Shown here in pieces: positions 21,873 to 31,843 of a stretch of 64,000 nt of DNA; position 1 is the stretch's first letter; every line of letters begins with the position of its first letter. The position numbers and the translations under genes are program-made. Location: the NCBI GenBank assembly GCA_004764695.1, contig SMSO01000037.1, positions 790,247-854,246 of the forward strand, given 5' to 3'. Origin of the DNA: Schizochytrium sp. TIO01 (taxonomy: Eukaryota; Sar; Bigyra; Thraustochytrida; Thraustochytriidae). The notes beneath the pieces were generated by a model. The model had not been told where the DNA came from, did not search any database, and saw only the letters and a program-made list of their open reading frames with translations.

Positions 21873-24132
21873 TTCAAGTAAGGAACTTGCAGGTAGGCAG
21901 CATTGGCGCAAAGCTCGATATCACCTTGAACTCGTTTCTTAAAGTCGCCCTTTTGATAAACATAATCTACACTTCCAAGGCTTTAAAACTTCCCAAGGGA
22001 AGCAAGATTTCAGAATTCCAAGGCGCGCGACCTAATATATCACTCAATCGAGCAAGAACCTTCTCTTCGATTGGTCTGATATTTGCAATTTCTTAATTGT
22101 AAATTATGGAAGCTAGGTCCTATAAGCCATGAATTATTTCCCCCTTGTGAACTCACTGCCACTATGGCGGAGCAGAGTGGTTATTTTCAACAGGGAATAC
22201 TGGAGGAAATAGAGAGAAGCACTGCGAAGTGGCCATGAGTTCTCTCGTGTAGCAACCAAGCCATGTATTTCGCTTGTACAAAACTGCTACCTGCTGCTAC
22301 GAAAACATTGCGTTTACTAGAGAGATGGAATGTTTCTTGATACGCGTACTACCACAGCGTGATCTTAATACATAACAAAGGAAGACTAAAAATTAATGGC
22401 GCAGTTTCATATCCTTCATCTAAGCATCTAAAGAACTACGAATTGCAGCGCAGCAGTTTCTTGTGGTGGTAGAACTACTAGAGGTAAATAGTATATTATA
22501 TGAGGTTGCATGAGAAAACAAGTAACTCAGTAGTGAGATACTTTCGCTCATCATTTTCCAGCGCCAGAATTGCACAATGCATGATCTAACTCGATCTAAC
22601 ACCGATTGCGTAGGAAGTTTGACAATTATAAACGAAATCGCAAATTTGTCTTCCCATGACATAATAAGCGGAAGAGATTCGACTAAAGATTTTAAAGGAA
22701 GAAAAACCGGGTAGTACCGTTAGGTTTCAACGCTATGAATTGATTCTTGTTTTCTACTCAAAATACTACGAAAGTCTTGCTAACGAGACAGCTGAGGTCT
22801 ACAATGTCGTGGATACGTATTCCCCCCTTCCCCTCTCTATTTCTCAATTTAACTTCATCAATTGTCGTGGTGAACGAGGGGATGCTCATTGGTGAAAGCT
22901 GCTAAGCTACCTCATCTAGCTTCCACTTTTGTTATGAAAAGCAAGTGCACACCTGGTTAGAGGTCCCAACGGATTTATGAAGTGATGAAGTGGAGTTCTG
23001 TGCATAACAGTATGCATGAAGGATCCGGTGAAAATGGATGCGCAGCTGTGGCGACGGGAACGATGGAACCAAGCTGCCATATACGGACAAACTAAAAAAC
23101 TTCAATATCGCTGAAGAAGGTGCCATTTGAATAAAGCTCGCGTTCCAGATATCACTACTTTAAAAACTCAAGGGTAGGTGTTGGGCTAGGTCAAAACCTT
23201 GCGCTTTCTAGCTCATCACAGCCCGGTATTGAAATGGTAGAGTGAACGAGAATTGCCTAGACATTAGTAGAGGGTTTCATGTTTTCTATGTAAATTTAAA
23301 GCACAGCTTATTTTAAACCTTGCGAGAACACTTCTCTGTTACTACTAGTACCTAGAAGCACACTGAGACCTTTAAAGAATTTAGCCGGTGCCGCTTTGAA
23401 CCGGTATAGCACCAGCAAGCTTCGAAATAATTATACTCGCATTCAAAGTACACACGGTCAGTATAACATTCATCACGCGAGACAAGCACAGCAAATTTCG
23501 TTGCTTCTGCGTCGCGCAGAAAAGGCTGTACAGCGACGAGCGCTTGGCTAGAGCATCTGCGTTTACAGGTGCAAGAACACTCTTCTTCATAATTTCTTCC
23601 GTGAGGCTGGTTCTTGGTGTACTTGCTTTGCAGAAAAGTCCATTTTCTACAATCCGCTTTGAGCAAGTGAAAACAGTGCTCGTTTGCAATCCTGTGCACG
23701 CTCGGGTTTGTGCAAGGTATTAAAAGGCCAAAGCTAATTTTGGTGCTTGTTGCGTTGGCGAGCTAGCACTTCAGCAATTAGACATTGTGGGCGTACTTTG
23801 AATTTCTTGAAAGCAACAAGAGACGCCGTCTTGACTGTTCATCCTTCATCGAGTAGTCCGAGCAGTCAAAAGACGTGCAAGGATTTAGAAGAAGCGACAG
23901 TGCGGCGAAGTTGTATAGCAATATAGAAGCACTCTAGCTCATTCTCGACTGAAGTTCCCCACATCCGAAATCATCTAGCTTGCCTTCTAAAGCGTGTTTT
24001 GAATATACAAAGAAGGAATACATTTGGCCTCTCCTCGTTTATATCTTTTCTGGGCTGTCCAGCCCTGCGCTAAGCTTTTTAACTTGTGAAGCCGTGCGCT
24101 TGGGCAGACCCTTGCCCAGGCGATCTGTCTAG

Positions 24133-24282
24133 GACAAGCTGTCGCACAGTTCTCTGGCCCCTACTGCGTGGGGTCCAGCTCCTACAAAGGTCGAAAGCAA
24201 AGAGGATCAGGAAGAATTTGTTGAAGAGTCAAAATTAGACGCACCAGACTCGCCTATCAGTGCCAGTATTAACGAAGTCACC
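24133..24282 (+). other. ATG-less in-frame extension of the MBL-CNBD gene
   Basis: Fifty codons between a TAG at 24130 and the ATG at 24283 are open in the gene's frame. They encode an acidic, Ser/Glu-rich segment (for example KVESKEDQEEFVEESKLD) that continues smoothly into the acidic N terminus. No ATG occurs in them. A 3' splice site such as tccag at about 24174-24178 could join an upstream exon. Non-AUG initiation is the alternative. Confidence 0.4.
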
Positions 24283-26787
24283 ATGCCTGATGACGCGACC
24301 GATACTGAATCTGGCGCAGTGCCAGAAAACATTGTCTTTGACCTGCCTAAAGGAGGGAAGATTGTGATGACAGAGATTGGCCCTATCCAATTTGGGATTC
24401 CCCCGGAGACTATTAAAGATAGTATGGTACTGGGCCTGGGCATTCCTGCATTCTTTGTGGTCCCTACAGAACGCTTTGTAAAGAAGTTCGGTCCTAGTCA
24501 AGGAATAAATGTGGCCGAGTTTGAGTTTCCTGCGTACTGTAACTTTTTCTTCAAAAATGGCAAGCGTGTTTGCCTTGTGGTGAACTCCGAAGATGTCAAA
24601 ACGCGCATTCAGAACGTATTCCAGGAGACTCTCCTTGGACCCCGTGAGTGGGATCCTGAGGTCGATTTTGCTGCAGATTACCCGGTAGAGAAACGTCCAG
24701 ACCTGGTTAAGGAGCTGGAATATTTTCGTCATTTCGGCGACAAATTGATCACTGTTGATCTATTGATATCTTTCGCCATATTCGATGAGGCAACGGGTCG
24801 TGTGAAACTTCCCTCTGAGGATGGCTCTACCTTCATTGAAATTCTTCGTGCAGACGACAAATACTATGTATTCGATTCCGCTGGGCGCGAAATCGCGGCA
24901 TTGGAAGAGCGAGTTCGAATCCCTCCTACACCCATTCCTGATCCCAACGTTGACGGACCAGTCTTCAAACCCCCGCTTTTCGGTGTTACTGTTTTAGGCA
25001 GCTCACACGGTTTTGACCCTAAGGGAAAGACCTCAGGCTATGTTCTTTGGATTAATCGCCGTGGCCTCATGGTTGACCCACCTCCAAATTCATCTGTACT
25101 TCTCCAGGAGAATAACATTGCACCATCCCTGATCGATGCTGTGATTGTGACTCATTGTCATGCTGATCACGATGCAGGGACCTTTCAGAAAATTCTCCAG
25201 GAAGGCAAGGTCACATTAATGACGACACCTACCATTCATGGATGTTTTCTTCGTAAGTATGCGGCTCTTTCTGGTCTTGATGAAGCCTTTCTTGAAAATG
25301 TGTTCTCATTTCGCCCCGTTCTGGTAGGATCGGATGTAAAGTGCCGCGGGGGCTACCTTCGATTCTTCTATAGTTTACATTCGATTCCATGTGTAGGTTT
25401 CGAGGCATTTTTTGGTGGTCGAAGCATTGTGTTCTCTGCAGATCACATGAACGACCCAGCGCGTATCCGCAAGCTCTGTGAAGATGGAGTCCTTTCAACA
25501 GGTCGTCGGGACGCCCTGCTTGATTTCCCTTGGAGTCGGGATTTGATTCTTCACGAAGCAGGTGTACCACCAATCCACACACCAATGGAAACCCTGAGCG
25601 CTCTTCCAGACGATGTTAAAAAGCGCCTCTATGTTGTTCATGTCTCACTCGACAAAATCCCTGAGGGGTCTGGCTTGCAAGCGGCCATCCCTGGGGTGGA
25701 GCACACCATTATTGTAGACGGCGTGGAGAAACCTCATCATTCCCGTGCTCTTGAGATTCTTGATTTAGTCTCTTCGATTCCATTATTTTCCCATCTTACA
25801 GTCAAGCATGCATCTGATATTCTCTCATTTTGCAGAATTGAAGACATCAAGGCTGGTGAATGTATCGTTCGAAAAGGTGATGTTGGCACTTGCTTTTATG
25901 CCGTCATGTCAGGCCGTTGCGAAGTGCGCGTATCAAACGAGGCAAGCTATAGAAAAGCTTCCCGTGAATTTTACTCGGGCAGTAATCGTGATGAGGAGGA
26001 GCAGAAGGGGAATCAAACAACACGCAGTGAAGACAACTCAATTGATAAGATTGGTACCGACTCACCGCGCAAGAGCATTACAGTGAAGACTTACTATGCT
26101 GGCGATTACTTTGGTGAGCAGGCCCTCATTACTGAAAACGCAACTCGCACGGCTGATATATTTGCAATTGTTGATGTGAAGCTCTTAAAATTAGAACGGC
26201 AAGACTTTTATTGGATGCTGCAAGGAACCGACGTTCTTCAAAGAATGGATCGTTTGGTCGCAATGCGGCAGTCAGGAAGCTGGGCGACCATCAGTGCCAA
26301 CTCGCTCTTGCGTATGCTCTCAGAGTCACAAAAAACCCAACTGGAGACAATCTTTGAGCGAAGAACCTTCAGCGAGGGAGAGGACATTTGGTGTGCCGGA
26401 GATCCCATTGAGTATGCTTGTGTTATCGAATCGGGTCGAGTAAGCTGCTCGGATCCAAATCTTTTACTAAACGAGGCTATGAAGCAAAGTGTGTCAAAGA
26501 ACATCTCAAGTGCTGGTTCTCTCCACGGGGGAAGTATGGGAAGCACTGGTTCGAAGCGGAATCGCAGACAATCAGCTCGGTACAGTTTTAGTGGCAATAA
26601 CACATACGCAAGAGGTGCTTTGATCCTCGAAACTGATGGCATTCTTGAGAACACGCCACATACACTGAATACAAGAGCTGTGGAGACAACTTCGTGCTTA
26701 CTTATCCCTCGCGATGGGCTCGTGGAGTTTTTTAAGGGCAATCCTGGTTTCCTACTCAGTGTAATCCACACCCGATGCATCACATAG
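24283..26787 (+). CDS. Metallo-beta-lactamase fold fused to two cyclic-nucleotide-binding domains
   Basis: The product is 834 residues from the first ATG. An N-terminal region (about 1-210) that I do not recognise precedes a metallo-beta-lactamase domain (about 225-470). Its metal motif HCHADH is at 291-296, and downstream His and Asp candidates are near 366 (LHSIP) and 387 (SADHMND). This pattern matches a hydrolase of the RNase Z/phosphodiesterase-like branch, not an antibiotic-hydrolysing enzyme. A CNBD follows (about 495-650), with the phosphate-binding cassette FGEQALI at about 611-617 and RTA near 622. A charged insert of about 45 residues lies between its beta strands. A second CNBD-like domain (about 665-830) has lost that cassette and carries a Ser/Gly-rich insert. 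Cyclic-nucleotide control of a hydrolase is the obvious inference; the substrate is unknown. The frame is open for 50 codons before the ATG with protein-like content, so the N terminus may be incomplete. Confidence 0.9.
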   Translation: MPDDATDTESGAVPENIVFDLPKGGKIVMTEIGPIQFGIPPETIKDSMVLGLGIPAFFVVPTERFVKKFGPSQGINVAEFEFPAYCNFFFKNGKRVCLVVNSEDVKTRIQNVFQETLLGPREWDPEVDFAADYPVEKRPDLVKELEYFRHFGDKLITVDLLISFAIFDEATGRVKLPSEDGSTFIEILRADDKYYVFDSAGREIAALEERVRIPPTPIPDPNVDGPVFKPPLFGVTVLGSSHGFDPKGKTSGYVLWINRRGLMVDPPPNSSVLLQENNIAPSLIDAVIVTHCHADHDAGTFQKILQEGKVTLMTTPTIHGCFLRKYAALSGLDEAFLENVFSFRPVLVGSDVKCRGGYLRFFYSLHSIPCVGFEAFFGGRSIVFSADHMNDPARIRKLCEDGVLSTGRRDALLDFPWSRDLILHEAGVPPIHTPMETLSALPDDVKKRLYVVHVSLDKIPEGSGLQAAIPGVEHTIIVDGVEKPHHSRALEILDLVSSIPLFSHLTVKHASDILSFCRIEDIKAGECIVRKGDVGTCFYAVMSGRCEVRVSNEASYRKASREFYSGSNRDEEEQKGNQTTRSEDNSIDKIGTDSPRKSITVKTYYAGDYFGEQALITENATRTADIFAIVDVKLLKLERQDFYWMLQGTDVLQRMDRLVAMRQSGSWATISANSLLRMLSESQKTQLETIFERRTFSEGEDIWCAGDPIEYACVIESGRVSCSDPNLLLNEAMKQSVSKNISSAGSLHGGSMGSTGSKRNRRQSARYSFSGNNTYARGALILETDGILENTPHTLNTRAVETTSCLLIPRDGLVEFFKGNPGFLLSVIHTRCIT

Positions 26788-28065
26788 GCTGCGTATGGCT
26801 CTGCTTACTTGATGTTAATCTTGCTGTTCATCGTGAAGATAGTGATGATGTTGATGATGTTGATGGCATTGATGACATTCTTAACCACAATCCACTGTCA
26901 AAAGGGTAATAATGTTCTTACTGTCTTTCTAGCTGCTGCTCTCCAGCGGTACTATTGTTTGTGCGCTAAAATATAAGTTGTCTCTTTAGAATGCTCGAAG
27001 TTGGCAAACCAATTTATAAGGTCTTCAGCTTTTACCTGGCTACGCTATACAAGTAGTGATTGATCTGAAATGCACAATCTATAGCCAATACAATAGCGTT
27101 GTTTTGGTGATGGCGCTCTTGATGGGAGAGTGGTCTACTTTCTTTTCGTTTTATATGTATGCAAAGTATATTCATGTTGATTTTTTTTAATTTAGCTTTT
27201 GTCTTCTTTGGATTGCATACGAAATAATAAAACCTGAGCTTAGTATATTATTCGTCTGAATTCTCAGATAACTTATATTAGTTTGGGTAGCCATACTTTA
27301 TACCTGTACAACAGTAGAGAAAGAAGAGAAAATTAATTAAATGTATTAAATATCTCTATCTAAGTAAGACAGCCTCTAACTAGCTCAAAACTAATTCTCA
27401 ACCTTTCTACTTAAATAGTTATTACTTCGTGTATTTTACTTTTGAGCACTGGCAGTCCTTTTTCTATTCAATCGGGCATATTCAATTAAAGGAATGTATC
27501 AAGAAAGAATAGAACACCTCTTTCGCACCTAAAAACAGTCGGTAAACATTCCGAAGTTGCTCTAGACCAGATCGAATATTGAGTTGTCATGCATTCTGTA
27601 ACAAAGGCTGGAATCATCGTACTAATTCGCTAATGTTTTGGGTACTGCCAGTCAGAATTTGATAAAAAGCGCTTCAGGTACTGCAAGAGTACTACAGAAC
27701 AAAAATAAAATAGGTTCCATGACAAAAATTTTTCTTTTGTTTTTATTTTCTATCGTCTAATGTTTTCATCCAGCTAGTGAGACAATCAGTGACGCTGTGT
27801 ACCCAGACCATCAGTGCCAATCATTCCGTGCCAAAACTCCAAAGCTCTTATTTTTCCTCGCAGTGATGGTCGATATTTCTGGCAGAAGAACTTTCCATCC
27901 TTAAGACAAGTTTCATACGCGAAGCTCAACATCCTAGAAAACCCCGCAGAAGATGGATTTTGAAGTGATCTTATACCGTCTTTCTTGCACGATCCTCATC
28001 ACCTGAACATTCGCCACATCCCCAAGAAACCATACTCTCTCTCGTATCATAGCTATGCATAGTCC
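26788..28065. other. Intergenic region between convergent genes
   Basis: This is AT-rich spacer containing a GATGATGTT-type imperfect repeat at about 26840-26876. It holds the 3' ends of the MBL-CNBD gene and of riboflavin kinase. I see no gene. Confidence 0.55.
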
Positions 28066-28680
28066 TCATTTGGCATGCTTGCTCTCAGCAAGGAGGTCCT
28101 TATACTTAGCGTAGCGGGGATCCTCGAGCGCAATTTCTGCAATACGCTTGTCATTTTCGATGGCGGCGACAAGGGCCTCCATAGAATCAAAGTTGAGTTC
28201 AGGCCGGATGTAACCACAAACTACGATAGTGAGTGTTTTGCCATAGAAGTCGCCCTTAAATGCGTGCAGGATGTGTGGCTCCACAGTTTTTTTGTCGTTC
28301 TTGAAATAAGGATTCCAGCCGATGGATGTAACCATTTTGTGGACCGCGCCGCCATCAAGCTGGGCCCAGCCGAAGTACACGCCAGTCTCGGAGGTGGCTA
28401 CTGCATTACCAAAAGACTTCTCATCAAGATTCGCGGTGGGGCATCCCAATAGCTTGCCGCCGCGCCCGAATCCACGCACGACTTCACCTTGTAGGCGCAT
28501 GGGTTTGGCCATCTCACGCACATCCGTTAGAGAATACACAGTCTTGCTATCTGTGGGAGCCTTGCTAGAGGCTTGGCGCGAGAATCGCACAGAGGCCCGA
28601 AGCAGAGCGGCGGCTGAACACGCAGCAAAGGCAGCGAATGCGCCGCGGGAGACCTGAGAGGAAGCCATAGGTGCAGACAT
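28066..28680 (-). CDS. RFK: Riboflavin kinase, probably mitochondrial
   Basis: The enzyme phosphorylates riboflavin with ATP to give FMN. From the ATG at 28680 the product is 204 residues; the frame is open further upstream only through a TTG. The core flavokinase fold starts near residue 58 with MRLQGEVVRGFGRGGKLLGCPTANL, whose PTAN (81-84) binds Mg-ATP. ETGVYFGWAQ, the acidic VEPHILHAFKGDFYG block (about 134-147) and a C-terminal helix follow. The extra N terminus (about 1-40) is rich in Ala, Ser and Arg, lacks acidic residues and resembles a mitochondrial presequence. That localisation is inference. It is monofunctional: no FAD synthetase or phosphatase domain is fused. Confidence 0.95.
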   Translation of the reverse strand: MSAPMASSQVSRGAFAAFAACSAAALLRASVRFSRQASSKAPTDSKTVYSLTDVREMAKPMRLQGEVVRGFGRGGKLLGCPTANLDEKSFGNAVATSETGVYFGWAQLDGGAVHKMVTSIGWNPYFKNDKKTVEPHILHAFKGDFYGKTLTIVVCGYIRPELNFDSMEALVAAIENDKRIAEIALEDPRYAKYKDLLAESKHAK

Positions 28681-29073
28681 TTGAGTGAAGGTTAAGGCTT
28701 TGGACACGGGATTTCGCAAATACAATCCGCAGAAATAACCTCTAAAATCCTCCTTGAATTGGTAAGCGGGTGCAAGTGGTAGCGCAAAAGCAAAAGAGGG
28801 AGTAGATGTAGTAAGGGACTTGAGTCACCAATGTCAAGCCCGGGCATTCAAAGGCTTCTTCCGCAGTAGCTTCTTGCTTAGGAACTTCCGTCCTAGATTT
28901 GATTCGTTCATTTTCATTTCGATTCGTAACTTGAAAAGAGAAGAAAAAATAGTTTTCCTTTTGTTAAATTCCGTTCTTTTACAAGAACAGCTTATGGTGG
29001 TGAGGCAGAGCGCCTATGCGGGCCTGGCGAAGGAAGTCCTGGGCCTGCCTATGGGCGATTGGATGCAGTGCAG
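28681..29073. other. Divergent spacer between riboflavin kinase and the zinc-finger gene
   Basis: This 393-base spacer is shared by the promoters of two divergent genes. A short AT-rich block lies at 28905-28985. No gene was seen. Confidence 0.55.
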
Positions 29074-29775
29074 ATGTCATATCCACTGGGTGGCTCCGCT
29101 CACACCGCAAGCTCGTTTTGCGCTAGCTTAGACGACGATGCTCGACGTTCTGGTCACTGCGTGGAGAAATTTGACGACGGTAGGAGAGTGTCGCGGCGCA
29201 ACGAGGTGGAGGCTCTTGCGGAAGCACTTGGAGCTCTAAGCGTTGGCGACCCACGCAGAGAAAGTCTTATTCGTAACGCTCCTGAGTCGGATGTACGTGA
29301 GGCCCTGCGAATTCTTGAGGCAAGAAACTCCGTACTCAAGGAACGTGGCGACGGCGATCTGCTCAGAGATGCCATGCAGGACGGGTCATCCTTTATGTGT
29401 CCGCGATGTGAGGGCGTCATCGCAGTGTCAAGGAGGGATTTTCACGCACAGTGGTGCCCAGCTTGGCCTCTAGACGCATCCTCTTCGAATTCTTCATTTT
29501 CAATACCTTCATCAATTCCTGTGTCAAATGAATCTTCAGAACATTCTTCAATACGTTCTTCACCATCGTTCCTGTCACGTCCAAATCCCTCAATTTCCTC
29601 TCCTTATATGAACCAACAAATGCACGATGGACCGCAACGAATGCACGCGTTCTCAACCTCGAGCTCCGTCTCATTCTCTTACCATTCATCGACCGCTCCA
29701 GTTGTTGATTTTCACAGCAAAAACACAACCATCGAAATGCATGACACTTCGATGGACGTTGAAGGGTCTCCATAA
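29074..29775 (+). CDS. Hypothetical protein with a C2HC-type zinc finger and Ser-rich tail
   Basis: The product is 233 residues from the ATG at 29074; an in-frame TTG precedes it by five codons. I do not recognise the protein as a whole. Residues about 40-100 form a charged helical region (VEALAEALGALSVGDPRRES, then DVREALRILEARN). At about 110-135 CPRCEGVIAVSRRDFHAQWC has C-x2-C-x12-H-x3-C spacing, a likely zinc knuckle of C2HC type. The remaining 95 residues are Ser/Pro-rich and probably disordered. RNA binding or protein-protein contact is possible but unsupported. The gene is divergent from riboflavin kinase. Confidence 0.7.
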   Translation: MSYPLGGSAHTASSFCASLDDDARRSGHCVEKFDDGRRVSRRNEVEALAEALGALSVGDPRRESLIRNAPESDVREALRILEARNSVLKERGDGDLLRDAMQDGSSFMCPRCEGVIAVSRRDFHAQWCPAWPLDASSSNSSFSIPSSIPVSNESSEHSSIRSSPSFLSRPNPSISSPYMNQQMHDGPQRMHAFSTSSSVSFSYHSSTAPVVDFHSKNTTIEMHDTSMDVEGSP

Positions 29776-30835
29776 TAATACTTAACTGCTGATGCTACGT
29801 GCACCATCATAAACATTAATTAGGAATGGCACGATGAAAATTGTATTATTACGACAATGACGTGACAGCAATCTTGATGACCCCATGATGGTGGTGTGAA
29901 ACGAAGCCATCGAAATACTTAACATCTATTGCCATAAATTTCAAGAAGACCCGCCTAACTGGCATGATCTGCCTCGTGTGTTTGCATCTGAAGTGCTGTT
30001 ATGTTTGGACCCTTCCAGCACCGTCAGTAGCGAGCCAACAAATCTAACCGAATATTATACACAGTTCACTTTGCCCGCGCTAGCACAACCTCGCCAGAAA
30101 CGCATTGATAATCTATCAATTCATATGGCAAATAAGTCTTGTTTGAGGCCCACACAAATCATTGTCGATAAACTTCGCATTTCACATATCTTACGTGTTT
30201 TTTTTTTGTTTTTTCTGTACATATGGTGGATGTATAAATGTTTGTCCATTTAGTTGGAGCCCTAGCTATCCGTATTCTCCTTGTTTTCTGTCCTTGTTAT
30301 TTCTTACCTTTCAATCGCTCTCCACTGTATGAAAACCCCAGTCATAGACCTCAAACTAAAATAAATAAATAAAAAGGAAAATGGATAAGACAAAACAAGA
30401 CATGAGGAAAATACATCCTTCAACTTAAAGTATTATATGACGAGTATCCATATTTATACCGGAGGTAGCCAGGTTTCTGCAATTAATACTGGGTAAATTT
30501 CTAGACAGGGTCTTGATACTTCTAGTGAATGAGAATAATTTCAGAAGAAAGAAAATCACAACTGAAATGGTCTTGACAAGGTAGTAAGATAAGAACAAGG
30601 AAGGAAGGTTTCGAGAATTTGGCAGGGAACAATGAGTTCCCACTTGGCTATTACATTACTAAATACTATCTGGTAAAGAGGTTGTGGAGAGTCATTCAAA
30701 CACCAATGCAACAAACAGAACCATGCAAACACAGTATCGAAACCAACCAGCGAGCCCGTCGCGCAGCTTTGCATTATACCAAATGGAATTAATGCTTGCA
30801 AAGCTGATTCGATAACAAAGTAAGTTACGTATCGA
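29776..30835. other. Intergenic region with a protein-like open stretch
   Basis: An ATG-less forward frame from 29900 to about 30253 has convincing composition in its first 75 codons (for example NWHDLPRVFASEVLLCLDP and EYYTQFTLPALAQPRQKR). It could be a 3' exon of the zinc-finger gene or of another spliced gene. The rest is AT-rich spacer ending at the ATP10 stop codon. Confidence 0.4.
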
Positions 30836-31843
30836 TTATGCGGCGGGAGGGGGTTTGTGAGGCAAAGTGGTGGGCGGCTTCTCCTCCAAAAGGTCGTTGA
30901 GACATCTGATGAGGTTCATGCTCTCCTGGAACGTTGCCTCGGCACATCCACGCCAGCGCACAAGACCCTGAGGATCAATAAGGAATGCGTAGCCAATAAT
31001 ACGGTTCTTGACACCCAGTGCAGGCTTCCAAGCAGAAAAGTCATCATAAAAACCAGCTGTGCTATCCATGTGGCGACTGTCAACAGTACGCTCAAAGGCC
31101 TTCCCCAAAACGCTTGAAAGGGACTGGTAAAAACGGTTCTCAACAACCGATACTGAAACAACCTGCAGGCTACGCTTGTTGCGTTGGCGGTGCTGGAGTA
31201 CATTGGCATGGAGGTGGCGCTCCACAGGTTCACGCCAGCTCGGGAGCATCTCAAATCCAAGTTGGTTGAATGACACCAAAAGGAGTGTAACCTTATTGAT
31301 GCTAGGCACAGAAATAGGCTGACCAGTAAGGGCCTGGAGACGCAAAGGTGGGATTTGCTCAGCTTGTTCACGAAGAATAAGGTGTTCGTCAGCCTCAAAG
31401 AGTTTCAAATCGGGCTTCTCATATACGCGGCGAAGCTGCACAAGCAAACTCGTCTCCATCCATGCCCGAAGCTTGCCCATAAGCTCTTCATGACGAACCT
31501 GCTTCTCAGATTTTACGTCATCGTCGCCTTCCTTCTTGTCTCCATTCTTGTCTTCACCTTGAGATTGCTGCTTCTCGATCTTTTCGGAGTCTACAGCTTG
31601 GTTCTGGTCTTCCTGCACTTTGTCAGAAGCAGACTTTACAGCATTGGCTTCAGGCTCAGCAATCCTAGAATCGATCTTGGTATCGGCAATCTTGGGCTCG
31701 TTCGTCGCAGGCTTTTCTTCTTGAGTACTCTTGGCCTCGACAGCAGCTTTGGCAACCTCAGGAGCTTTTCCTGCAGACGATGAGCTCAGGGCTCGCAGAG
31801 CGCCACTTCGTAGCACACGAGACGCAATTGTACGTGAAAGCAT
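30836..31843 (-). CDS. ATP10: Mitochondrial F1Fo-ATPase assembly factor ATP10
   Basis: Atp10 is an inner-membrane chaperone that helps insert subunit 6 into the Fo sector. The 335-residue product starts at the ATG at 31843 with a typical mitochondrial presequence (MLSRTIASRVLRSGALRALS). A long Lys/Glu/Ala-rich, presumably disordered linker (about 25-125) follows. The ATP10 domain starts near 165: VTLLLVSFNQLGFEMLPSW, then a region with HxDS near 260, and IGYAFLIDPQGLVRWRGCAEAT near 290-310, which matches the conserved C-terminal signature. The thioredoxin-like fold lacks a catalytic CxxC, as usual for the family. The acidic linker is longer than in yeast (279 residues). Confidence 0.93.
   Translation of the reverse strand: MLSRTIASRVLRSGALRALSSSSAGKAPEVAKAAVEAKSTQEEKPATNEPKIADTKIDSRIAEPEANAVKSASDKVQEDQNQAVDSEKIEKQQSQGEDKNGDKKEGDDDVKSEKQVRHEELMGKLRAWMETSLLVQLRRVYEKPDLKLFEADEHLILREQAEQIPPLRLQALTGQPISVPSINKVTLLLVSFNQLGFEMLPSWREPVERHLHANVLQHRQRNKRSLQVVSVSVVENRFYQSLSSVLGKAFERTVDSRHMDSTAGFYDDFSAWKPALGVKNRIIGYAFLIDPQGLVRWRGCAEATFQESMNLIRCLNDLLEEKPPTTLPHKPPPAA

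Larger units (their letters stand above)
20345..24282. other. Long AT-rich spacer with TATA-associated short frames
   Basis: This is nearly 4 kb with no substantial gene. A pyrimidine-rich TTTTTC/TTC tract lies at about 20792-20835 and an AT-only tract at about 21531-21562. Two short ATG frames sit downstream of TATA-like boxes (21202-21282 and 21780-21872) and are listed separately. From 24133 to 24282 the sequence is an ATG-less open frame continuous with the MBL-CNBD gene. Confidence 0.45.

Noticed and set aside
23352-23699. Two overlapping minus-strand frames (115 and 102 codons) in the 20-24 kb spacer.
   Set aside because: They start at GTG and TTG, compete with each other and contain no motif.
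24890-24925. gagttcgaatccct looks like a tRNA T-arm.
   Set aside because: It lies inside the MBL-CNBD coding frame, and no acceptor, D-arm or anticodon arm can be folded around it.
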